Below, one piece after another: positions 50,375 through 57,432 of a stretch of 64,000 bases of DNA (positions are counted from its first letter, which is position 1; every line of letters starts with the position of its first letter). The position numbers were made by a program, and so were the translations under genes. The DNA comes from a virus, in the IMG/VR virus record IMGVR_UViG_3300020395_000002, positions 25,997-89,996 of that record; one strand, 5' to 3'. The notes under the pieces are model-generated. The model was not told the DNA's origin and did no database searches. It saw nothing but the letters and a program-made list of their open reading frames with translations.

Positions 50375-50418
50375 ACTGTCACTATACACCCCCATTCTTA
50401 GGAGTGGGGGTTTATAAT
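50375..50418 (+). promoter_or_regulatory. Terminator-promoter cassette 5 with upstream octamer
   Basis: ACTGTCAC (50375-50382), stem CCCCCATTC (50389-50397), loop TTAG, GAGTGGGGG (50402-50410), then TATAAT (50413-50418). No -35 is visible at the usual place. The -10 ends 6 nt before the ATG at 50425, exactly as at cassette 4. Confidence 0.75.
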
Positions 50419-50424
50419 TTAAGT

Positions 50425-50685
50425 ATGAACAAAAACATCTTCATCACAAACGAAGCAGCACGCAAAGACCCCGTTGTCGTTGCTGCTATGAAATCCATCC
50501 TACGTCAGATGGAAATCGAAACAATGAGGGATGCAACTGTGCAACCCCACACCCGTGAAGTCTCACCCGTCAATTTCTTACAAGATGTGATGGACGACCT
50601 CGGAGATCCAGTTCTAAGAAATCGTGAGCGTGATGAGTATTACGCTAACGGTTGGGCAGATTCTCACAACGGAGTTTGGCAATGA
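50425..50685 (+). CDS. Leaderless hypothetical protein
   Basis: 86 residues from ATG 50425 (MNKNIFITNEAARKDPVVVA, MKSILRQMEIETMRDATVQP). The in-frame GTG at 50404 lies inside the hairpin. The ATG coincides with the predicted transcription start, so the mRNA should be leaderless. The C-terminus (RNRERDEYYANGWADSHNGV) is polar. The stop overlaps the next ATG (ATGA). Not recognised. Confidence 0.7.
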   Translation: MNKNIFITNEAARKDPVVVAAMKSILRQMEIETMRDATVQPHTREVSPVNFLQDVMDDLGDPVLRNRERDEYYANGWADSHNGVWQ

Positions 50686-50816
50686 GAATCGTATTAGTCC
50701 TCGGAGTATTAGCATTTGGTGCCGTCATTGGCACCAACCTAATCAACTCAGTTGATCAGATCCAACAAGACAAGATGGATCAGATTTGTCAAATCGACCC
50801 TAGCTATTGCCAATGA
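50682..50816 (+). CDS. Small membrane or secreted peptide (44 residues)
   Basis: MRIVLVLGVLAFGAVIGTNL, then INSVDQIQQDKMDQICQIDP: a basic start, a hydrophobic helix and a polar tail with two cysteines. It could be a signal anchor or a cleaved signal peptide with a tiny mature part. Coupled by ATGA on both sides. Confidence 0.62.
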   Translation: MRIVLVLGVLAFGAVIGTNLINSVDQIQQDKMDQICQIDPSYCQ

Positions 50817-50974
50817 CTTTTAAAGACAAGCGTTGGGGATCTTATAAGAAGTGGGAGGACCACTCCTACATCTATTTTGATAAGATCGCCAGAGGTCTAA
50901 TGATCTTTAGACCCAAACCCGAACCAGTCCTACTATCCAAACTACCAATCATTGCTTATGAACACTTCAATTAG
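50813..50974 (+). CDS. Small basic hypothetical protein (53 residues)
   Basis: MTFKDKRWGSYKKWEDHSYI, then YFDKIARGLMIFRPKPEPVL. It is basic and aromatic-rich with a KPEP linker like that of the 49047 product. It overlaps the previous gene by ATGA and the next by 17 nt. Not recognised. Confidence 0.58.
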   Translation: MTFKDKRWGSYKKWEDHSYIYFDKIARGLMIFRPKPEPVLLSKLPIIAYEHFN

Positions 50975-51095
50975 ATTCTGGACACCCCAAGACCAGAAGT
51001 GCAGGTATATGAGTTTCTCAACCTATGCACTCGCCGTCCAAATGATTGAAGAGTTTATGAAGATCGGAGTCAAGGCAGAGATCAAACTCTACTAA
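50958..51095 (+). CDS. Small hypothetical protein (45 residues)
   Basis: MNTSIRFWTPQDQKCRYMSF, then STYALAVQMIEEFMKIGVKA. A strand followed by an amphipathic helix and a final strand (EIKLY) suggest a small alpha/beta fold. Last gene of the small-gene region, directly before a strong terminator. Confidence 0.6.
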   Translation: MNTSIRFWTPQDQKCRYMSFSTYALAVQMIEEFMKIGVKAEIKLY

Positions 51096-51103
51096 GGACA
51101 GCA

Positions 51104-51137
51104 CCCCTCTAGGACAGTTAACCTAGGGGGGATTTTT
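51104..51137 (+). terminator. Rho-independent terminator
   Basis: CCCCTCTAGG (51104-51113) pairs with CCTAGGGGGG (51122-51131) with one T-G wobble, followed by A and five Ts. It separates the small-gene region from the second virion operon. Confidence 0.85.
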
Positions 51138-51183
51138 ATATGAGAATTCGGCAATGCTAATCTATAACGAACCGATCTAGCGA

Positions 51184-51191
51184 GATAAATA
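51184..51191 (+). promoter_or_regulatory. T4-type late promoter motif
   Basis: GATAAATA, matching the NATAAATA late motif, in the 96-nt gap before the second virion operon and 42 nt before the ATG at 51234. Confidence 0.6.
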
Positions 51192-51233
51192 TTTTTTTGA
51201 GAAAAAATTTCTCTTCTTAGAAAATTTTCTATT

Positions 51234-51449
51234 ATGGCTAACAAGAAACCTTTTTGGACTGTATCCCGTGTACACGAGGGTAGCAAATTATCTTCGGGTG
51301 TGATATACTGGAGAAAAGACAGTATCTGGACAAGCACCGTCGAGGACGCTCATAAATTCCGTTCCACGTCTACTGCTGAGAAAGAACTCGATAACCTTAA
51401 ACTAAGTAACCCCGATGCCAGAGTCGAAAAAATCACCCCAAGAGGATAA
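51234..51449 (+). CDS. Small basic hypothetical protein
   Basis: 71 residues (MANKKPFWTVSRVHEGSKLS, IYWRKDSIWTSTVEDAHKFR). Short strands and a helix (STAEKELDNLKLSN); basic at both ends. First gene of the late operon behind GATAAATA, preceded by an AT-rich leader with a small GAGAAA/TTTCTC hairpin. Overlaps the next gene by 35 nt. Not recognised. Confidence 0.7.
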   Translation: MANKKPFWTVSRVHEGSKLSSGVIYWRKDSIWTSTVEDAHKFRSTSTAEKELDNLKLSNPDARVEKITPRG

Positions 51450-51684
51450 TACCAAATGGATGGAGAGTGTAGTCAATGAAACTGTAATTCGCTCAGACAA
51501 TAAGATTCTCGAAGATAAGATCGATAAGTTACAGAAGGAAGTGGATGCACTCAAAGCAAGACCTATTGCAAAGATTATGTACCGCCCACCAGGACATACG
51601 AAGCACTTACAACTTGCTGAGTACTTAGATGACCTTGAAAATAGGTTAAATACAATAGAGCTAAGAATAGAACTTGACGTGTAA
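51415..51684 (+). CDS. Coiled-coil hypothetical protein
   Basis: 89 residues (MPESKKSPQEDNTKWMESVV, IRSDNKILEDKIDKLQKEVD). Two heptad-like helices, residues ~22-48 and ~70-88 (YLDDLENRLNTIELRIELDV), flank a short Pro-containing linker (MYRPPGHTKH). It could be an oligomeric tail accessory protein. It overlaps both the previous gene and the TTG start of the next. Confidence 0.72.
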   Translation: MPESKKSPQEDNTKWMESVVNETVIRSDNKILEDKIDKLQKEVDALKARPIAKIMYRPPGHTKHLQLAEYLDDLENRLNTIELRIELDV

Positions 51685-54196
51685 TTTTCAAGCAGGTTTA
51701 TCCATTACTAGTCCATATGGTAGTAACTTTACCTATGATGCGACTGGACAGGATCCTGATGACAATTTGTTGGGAGGTAATGATGATGAGAATTATTTTG
51801 AATATGTCTTTACGTTAAACACTGTCACTTGTGGTGATGATGGTAGTTGTGATACGATGACACCATCCAGTATAAGGGTTACTGGTACCGAGCAATATTT
51901 TACGTTATGGATATGCGATAGCACGACTGAACGTATATCAGTGCGAAACAGCAGTGGGCAGTTTAAGGTAGGTGAGACGATCACAGCACCTAATGGTGCT
52001 ACTGGCACTGTAAAGGAATGGCATAACTTCCGAGAGGTCAATGGTTTAGATATTATAGAGTTAGACAATCCCTCTGGTAACTTTCCGAGTGAGACTGTAA
52101 CAGGGTCTGAATCGGGCGTGACCGCCGACTGTGTTGCAGGATGGTTCGATAGTCCTGGTAGTACGTTAGTAGGAGGGGTAGCAGTAACTACAGAACCTGT
52201 GATAGCTACGTTATCTGGGTTCTATGCCTACCCGAAGAAGGTATCATATACAAAGTACCTCAGTCCGAAGTGCGATACTCTTGTGGACGTGTGCGGACCG
52301 ATTGCCGAGACGCACGACGAGACAAAGGGATGGATGGAGATGTTTGAAGATGGTCCTGATACCTGTGACTTCAAACAAATTAATAAACAGAATAGAGAAC
52401 TACTACAGGATGAATGGGGAAAGACCACTACTGCTTGTAGTAGAGAGAGCACGTGGCCGATTAATGCTGATACAGGTATATACGTTGCAGTACCATTACT
52501 AGGAGAAGATGAGAATGGTAAACCCTTAGGAATGCAAGAGTATATTCATCCTGGTTTACAGGAGACTATGCAGAAGAGTCTAGACAATTATAATAAGCAA
52601 ATGTTGAGTATGTGTGATAGTGGGGGTGTCACAGATATGCAGCAGTGGGTACAACTAGAACAATCACTTACAGATCCAGTAAACCTAGAGTTCCAAGCAG
52701 ATTATATCATCGATGGTGCCCAACAAACCTATGTTAACCAGATGGATGCTAACCTGAACAATACTTCAGGTAATAGTGCTGAGTTCTGGAGGGAGGTAAG
52801 GACATATAACTGCGAATTTAATGATCTAGTTGATGGGGCTATAGCAGCAGAGGAGCACGCTATGGCAATAGAGGCGAATCAACAGACGATAGTACCTCAA
52901 AACTGGTATACAGAGAAGATGCAAGAGTGGTCTACCTCTTCTTTTAGGGGAGTACCCTCTGCTGGACCTAGAATTAAGTGGAATATCTTTGAATATGTCC
53001 CTCATAGTAGAGGAAGACAGGAATTTCCTTACACTATAGTGGGTGGATGGTACTGTTCTGACCTATTAGGTACTAATGTAGGTACTACAGATACCTTTAC
53101 ATACAATATTAACCTTGAAATCAACTCAAATTGGTCTACTTATAGGGATTTACTAGCAGAAGCAGTGGAAAGACAAGGTAATCCTTATGATGATGTCCTC
53201 ATTGCACAGATAAAAGCGTTTGTTGACCCCTCTCATAGTACTATTACACTGTTCGATTACGATATTGCGAACTTCCCTGAGTATGGATACCTAGAATTGA
53301 ACAACTATGAGTATGCTGGACAAGGAATAAGTGCCATTACAGCACTAGATCCTGGTTTAGGGTATATGAATACACCTACTGTTACCTTTAGTGACCCTGA
53401 TTTACCTGGTGGTACAGTAGCTACAGCAGAGGCAGTGGTGACAGGAGGACGTATATACGGTTATAAGCTCCTTAATGGAGGTAGTGGTTACATACAAAGC
53501 CCAACGATTAGTATCTCTGCACCCAATCCTGACCTCAGTGCGGTAGCTGATGTGGTTACAGGGAGCAGTTATATGATCAATATCGATATGGAAGCGTACC
53601 CATTACTCTTTATGGGAGTAAGAGTGCAAGATGATCTAGGTCAAATGGACATAAGGGGTGTTAAAAGGAGTATACCTGGTGTAGAATTCCAGTGTACTGC
53701 GGATGGTACGAACGTACTAGTAGTAAATACGGTGTATATTGAGTCGAATCAGGAAGCAAATGACATTGACCTAGACGATATACAAGCTGGTATGATCATT
53801 GAAGGGTTTGATGACCCTACAATTTACGTACAACAGGTTACTTTAGCGGGTGCACTCATCCAAGTAAGTCAAAATATAGCTGCTGGTGTGTATCGAGTGA
53901 ACACAAAGACCGCAATTCAGATGGATGCTTCCTCAAATACGACACTTACTGGTGTAGATTTCACTTTTACCGCCCCTCAAGTGTCAAATGCGACCGCATA
54001 TACCCGTTTATTCCTCCAATCGGAGACTGGTAGCTCCTTTACATACGAAAATTCACGTGAAATTGCTCATTTTGACGGAAAAACGCAAAATGAAGACGGA
54101 AGTGTCACTCTAAATAACCTATTAAGGACTAGAAAGCAGACGGAAGGCAAACAACACCTCCGCAATGACCATACTTTCTTACATATTTACATATAA
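51674..54196 (+). CDS. Large virion structural protein
   Basis: 840 residues from TTG 51674, which overlaps the previous stop; no earlier in-frame start fits. The N-terminal region is beta-rich with paired cysteines (TVTCGDDGSCDTM). The middle has a helical section (ELLQDEWGKTTTACSRESTW, LQETMQKSLDNYNKQMLSMC). A later part carries the shared Gly/Tyr module (ALDPGLGYMNTPTVTF, LLNGGSGYIQSPTISI). The gene leads directly into the PAAR-like spike tip (TAATG), so a baseplate or central spike role is likely. No T4 homologue is recognised. Confidence 0.83.
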   Translation: MTCNFQAGLSITSPYGSNFTYDATGQDPDDNLLGGNDDENYFEYVFTLNTVTCGDDGSCDTMTPSSIRVTGTEQYFTLWICDSTTERISVRNSSGQFKVGETITAPNGATGTVKEWHNFREVNGLDIIELDNPSGNFPSETVTGSESGVTADCVAGWFDSPGSTLVGGVAVTTEPVIATLSGFYAYPKKVSYTKYLSPKCDTLVDVCGPIAETHDETKGWMEMFEDGPDTCDFKQINKQNRELLQDEWGKTTTACSRESTWPINADTGIYVAVPLLGEDENGKPLGMQEYIHPGLQETMQKSLDNYNKQMLSMCDSGGVTDMQQWVQLEQSLTDPVNLEFQADYIIDGAQQTYVNQMDANLNNTSGNSAEFWREVRTYNCEFNDLVDGAIAAEEHAMAIEANQQTIVPQNWYTEKMQEWSTSSFRGVPSAGPRIKWNIFEYVPHSRGRQEFPYTIVGGWYCSDLLGTNVGTTDTFTYNINLEINSNWSTYRDLLAEAVERQGNPYDDVLIAQIKAFVDPSHSTITLFDYDIANFPEYGYLELNNYEYAGQGISAITALDPGLGYMNTPTVTFSDPDLPGGTVATAEAVVTGGRIYGYKLLNGGSGYIQSPTISISAPNPDLSAVADVVTGSSYMINIDMEAYPLLFMGVRVQDDLGQMDIRGVKRSIPGVEFQCTADGTNVLVVNTVYIESNQEANDIDLDDIQAGMIIEGFDDPTIYVQQVTLAGALIQVSQNIAAGVYRVNTKTAIQMDASSNTTLTGVDFTFTAPQVSNATAYTRLFLQSETGSSFTYENSREIAHFDGKTQNEDGSVTLNNLLRTRKQTEGKQHLRNDHTFLHIYI

Positions 54197-54744
54197 TGTC
54201 AGCTTTTGGACTAACAACAGGCGTTTGTACGGGTCACGGGTGCTGGCCACCCCAAGGATACGCCCCTTCACCCGTTACAACTGTCAAAGTAACTAAAATT
54301 GCACCTCTTGTAAGCACACAAATAAGAAATGTGCACTGCAAACCGTGTGGAAAGAACCCTGCGTGCCATCCAGGCACTGTTTCAGTGGGTTGTGCTACAG
54401 TTGATTGCGGAGTAGGTGCTCCTTCTGTACCACTTCCTGTCGCTAAGACAGGTAATGCGGAGACAGATGCGGTATTAGCGAAGATTGGACCTAAGATATG
54501 TCCTACAGGATTCCCTCCTGCAAAAATTGGAACAAGTATCAGTTGCGGATCAAAGGTTGCGGTAGGTGCCCCTAATGTGCTATTATGTACGGGAGGCAGT
54601 TCGATCTCTAAACTTGCTGCTCTCGCTGCTGCAATGGCAGCTCTGGGTTCGTTCCCTATACTATCAATTCCTTCTATTGGAGGAGGTGGTGGTTCAGGGT
54701 CACAATCTCCAGGTGATAACTCTGTAACCGATTGCTCTAACTAA
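54196..54744 (+). CDS. PAAR-like baseplate spike tip protein
   Basis: 182 residues. The N-terminal third has a Cys/His pattern typical of PAAR or PAAR-like tips: VCTGHGCWPPQGY (His14, Cys16), NVHCKPCGKNPACHPG (His47, Cys48, Cys51, Cys57, His58) and SVGCATVDCGVGAPSV. PAAR proteins cap gp5/VgrG spikes with a metal-sharpened cone; T4 gp5.4 is the equivalent. The C-terminal region is Ala/Gly/Ser-rich with a hydrophobic run (LAALAAAMAALGSFPIL). Linked to both neighbours by TAATG overlaps. Confidence 0.78.
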   Translation: MSAFGLTTGVCTGHGCWPPQGYAPSPVTTVKVTKIAPLVSTQIRNVHCKPCGKNPACHPGTVSVGCATVDCGVGAPSVPLPVAKTGNAETDAVLAKIGPKICPTGFPPAKIGTSISCGSKVAVGAPNVLLCTGGSSISKLAALAAAMAALGSFPILSIPSIGGGGGSGSQSPGDNSVTDCSN

Positions 54745-54881
54745 TGGCACTTTACAACAACTCGACTAAAAAAGAAGCAACTCCCAAAAAAACTCGTCAA
54801 GGTATGGGTGCACATTCTAAGTACTCTGCTACTTCTAGGAATGGTGCTAAGAAAAGATACCGTGGACAAGGAAGAAAGTGA
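54744..54881 (+). CDS. Short strongly basic conserved protein (45 residues)
   Basis: MALYNNSTKKEATPKKTRQG, then MGAHSKYSATSRNGAKKRYR and ending GQGRK. It has more than a dozen Lys/Arg and no hydrophobic core, so it likely binds nucleic acid or is disordered. I recognise this short basic protein as recurrent near baseplate genes of T4-like marine phages. It starts on the previous stop (TAATG), and its stop overlaps the GTG of the SET gene. Confidence 0.8.
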   Translation: MALYNNSTKKEATPKKTRQGMGAHSKYSATSRNGAKKRYRGQGRK

Positions 54882-55177
54882 CTTATCAAGCATTACCTAA
54901 GTGTTTGCACGTAAAAGATAGCCCTGTCGCTGGACAGGGTTTATTTGCCACTGAGGATATACCTGATGATGTTTATCTGGGTATATCACACGTAGTTGTA
55001 GACAGCACCATTATGAGAACCCCTTTAGGTGGGTTTGTGAACCATAATGAGGAACCTAACTGCACAAAGGATCTAGAGATGGAAGAGTGGGGACAAATAT
55101 ATCATATGAGAACTCTTAGACCTATTAAGAAGGGTGAAGAGTTGTTTTTAAAGTATACATTCTATAAGGTAAGTTAA
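54878..55177 (+). CDS. SET-domain protein (putative protein lysine methyltransferase)
   Basis: 99 residues from GTG 54878. SET motifs in order: SPVAGQGLFATEDIPDDVYL (residues 15-34), GGFVNHNEEPNC (51-62 region, the NHxxxPNC AdoMet/substrate motif) and KKGEELFLKYTFY (84-96, the catalytic tyrosine segment). The protein is near the minimum size for a SET core and lacks obvious pre-SET parts. Lysine methylation of a phage or host protein is inferred from the family. It lies between the short basic, lysine-rich protein (a conceivable substrate) and gp25. Confidence 0.82.
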   Translation: MTYQALPKCLHVKDSPVAGQGLFATEDIPDDVYLGISHVVVDSTIMRTPLGGFVNHNEEPNCTKDLEMEEWGQIYHMRTLRPIKKGEELFLKYTFYKVS

Positions 55178-55215
55178 AAGTCGCTAAATAAAGTCACGAC
55201 CTCGTGTATTAGTGT

Positions 55216-55614
55216 ATGCCGAAGGCTATTGACTTTAAAGACGTATCTATTTCTTTAGGTATCAACCCTGTCACTGAAGACGTTCTTACTACCACAGACG
55301 AAATTGCGGTAAAAAGAGCGTTATATAATATTGTGATGACAAGAAAGGGGGAGAGGTTCTTTAAGCCAGATCTCGGTAGTAATGTTGCTGATTTGTTATT
55401 TGAACCTCTTGACTCTGCTACTGCGTCTCTTCTAAAGGAGGAGATCGAGTATGTGATCACAAAGTACGAGCCTCGTATTAATCTTCTTCGTTGCGACATA
55501 TCTGCCAATTACGATAGTAATGGCTTTGATTGTGCAATATCATTTGAGATCATCGGAATTCAATCCGATGTCCAAGTACAGGATGTAGAATTCTTCCTAG
55601 AAAGAACCAGATAA
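55216..55614 (+). CDS. 25: Baseplate wedge subunit gp25
   Basis: 132 residues, the same length as T4 gp25. Family features are clear: GINPVTEDVLTTTDEIAVKR, then ALYNIVMTRKGERFFKPDLG, SNVADLLFEPLD and EEIEYVITKYEPRINL. gp25 is the lysozyme-like wedge protein that contacts gp6 and the sheath-initiating complex. The upstream 38-nt gap has GCTAAATAAAG and a CACGA/TCGTG hairpin. The next gene (gp6) begins immediately after its stop, as in T4 order. Confidence 0.95.
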   Translation: MPKAIDFKDVSISLGINPVTEDVLTTTDEIAVKRALYNIVMTRKGERFFKPDLGSNVADLLFEPLDSATASLLKEEIEYVITKYEPRINLLRCDISANYDSNGFDCAISFEIIGIQSDVQVQDVEFFLERTR

Positions 55615-57429
55615 ATGTCTTACGTTCAAGTTGCCAATTTAGACTTTACAGAGATTAAATCATCTCTGAAAGAGTATCTTCGATCTAATAGTGATTTCAC
55701 TGATTACGACTTTGAGGGTTCAACTCTTAGTACCCTGTTAGACGTACTCGCTTATAATACGTACTACACGGCGTTTAACGCCAATATGGTAGTAAATGAG
55801 GCATTCCTTGAATCAGCGACCCTCAGGGACAATGTGGTGTCTCTGGCTAAGCAAATAGGTTATCTTCCCAAGTCTTCAGTATCTCCCACAGCAGTTTTAA
55901 ACATCGATGCTGATTTTAGTACGCAGAATAATATTCCAGCAATCGTTAAGATGCCTAGAGGGTCACAATACCTTACTAGGATCAATGGAACTACATATTC
56001 ATTCATTACAGCCAAAGATTATGTGGTTGGATTGAATAGTCAGTCCGTAGCAAAATTTGAAGGTGTTGAAATTAAGGAGGGAAACTATGTTATTGAAACA
56101 TTTACATTTAATGCTGCCATTCCTCAAAGGTTTATCCTACAAAACGCAGGAATCGACACCAGCACTCTCAAGGTTACTGTTAGACCAACATTTAATAGTA
56201 CTAGTGTGGTTGAGTATCGTCTAGCTGATAACATTATTGGGTTTGATGGTACATCACAGATCTTTTTCTTACAGGAAGGTGAAGATGAGCGTTATGAGAT
56301 CATCTTTGGAGATGGTACCCTAGGTAAGAAACTAGATACTAACAATTATATCGAAGTTTCATATATCACCACTAATGGTGCTGCTGCAAACGCTGCTAGA
56401 GTCTTCTCTTACGGTGCTGTATTGGAGGATCAGGTAGGTGGGAATGATTATGCACCTACGATTACTTTAACAACTACTACAGCAGCGTCTGGAGGTGAAT
56501 CCCTTGAAACGGTTGACTCAATTAAGCGTAATGCTCCGAAATTTTTCAACACACAAAATAGAGCAGTTACCGCAGATGACTACGAATCCATTATCCGTCG
56601 TATTTTCCCTGCGATTGCTGACATCGTTTGTTATGGTGGAGAAGATGCTAGCCCTCCAGAATACGGAAAGGTTAAAATCGTCGTAAAGCCTAGCTACGCT
56701 ACTAAATTAAGTGCGTACACTAAGAATTTGATTGCTACAGACCTTAAAAAGTATGCTGTGGTATCAGTTACCCCTGAAATCGTTGATCCTTCTATTACAT
56801 ACGTTGAATTAAACTCAAACATCTTCTATAACAAGTCTAAAACGACTTTGAATGAGTCTGAGTTGAAAGCAGCAGTAATTAATTCGTTAACTACCTACAG
56901 AGGTACCTCAGATCTTGAGAAATTCAATGGTAGGTTTAAATATAGTCGTATCGTTGGTATTATTGATGCTACCGATGAATCGATTACATCTAATGAAACA
57001 GAAATCAAACTAAGGAAGGATTTCATTCCTGTATTGAACACTGTTACTCAATATGAGATTTGTTATCAGAACGTAGTTAAGAGTGGATGCTCAAATCCTT
57101 CTGTACAGAGCAGTGGCTTTGTAGTAGCTGGGTATCCAAGTGATATCGTCTACTTAGCAGACGATCAAAAAGGTAATGTTTACCTATACAAGATCGATCC
57201 TACAACACAAAGTCGATTTGTCCTCAATGCACAGCAAGGAACCATCGATTATAGTAAAGGAGAGGTAATGTTGAATCGGTTAAATATAATCAAAGGAACT
57301 TATGATGATGGAAGGATTGAACTTCGTGTCAGTCCAACAAACAAAGATATATACGCATATCGGGAAGCATATCTAAGTCTTGATTTGCAATCTAGCGTAT
57401 TCCTGATCACCCAAGAAGCACTTATCTGA
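55615..57429 (+). CDS. 6: Baseplate wedge subunit gp6
   Basis: 604 residues (T4 gp6 is about 660). The N-terminus (YVQVANLDFTEIKSSLKEYL) and the segment YNTYYTAFNANMVVNEAFLE, then RDNVVSLAKQIGYLPKS are characteristic of gp6/gpJ-type wedge proteins. RAVTADDYESIIRRIFPAIA is the other strong family motif. gp6 dimers form the inner baseplate ring. It directly abuts gp25 and is followed 3 nt later by a giant structural gene. Confidence 0.95.
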   Translation: MSYVQVANLDFTEIKSSLKEYLRSNSDFTDYDFEGSTLSTLLDVLAYNTYYTAFNANMVVNEAFLESATLRDNVVSLAKQIGYLPKSSVSPTAVLNIDADFSTQNNIPAIVKMPRGSQYLTRINGTTYSFITAKDYVVGLNSQSVAKFEGVEIKEGNYVIETFTFNAAIPQRFILQNAGIDTSTLKVTVRPTFNSTSVVEYRLADNIIGFDGTSQIFFLQEGEDERYEIIFGDGTLGKKLDTNNYIEVSYITTNGAAANAARVFSYGAVLEDQVGGNDYAPTITLTTTTAASGGESLETVDSIKRNAPKFFNTQNRAVTADDYESIIRRIFPAIADIVCYGGEDASPPEYGKVKIVVKPSYATKLSAYTKNLIATDLKKYAVVSVTPEIVDPSITYVELNSNIFYNKSKTTLNESELKAAVINSLTTYRGTSDLEKFNGRFKYSRIVGIIDATDESITSNETEIKLRKDFIPVLNTVTQYEICYQNVVKSGCSNPSVQSSGFVVAGYPSDIVYLADDQKGNVYLYKIDPTTQSRFVLNAQQGTIDYSKGEVMLNRLNIIKGTYDDGRIELRVSPTNKDIYAYREAYLSLDLQSSVFLITQEALI

Positions 57430-57432
57430 TAA

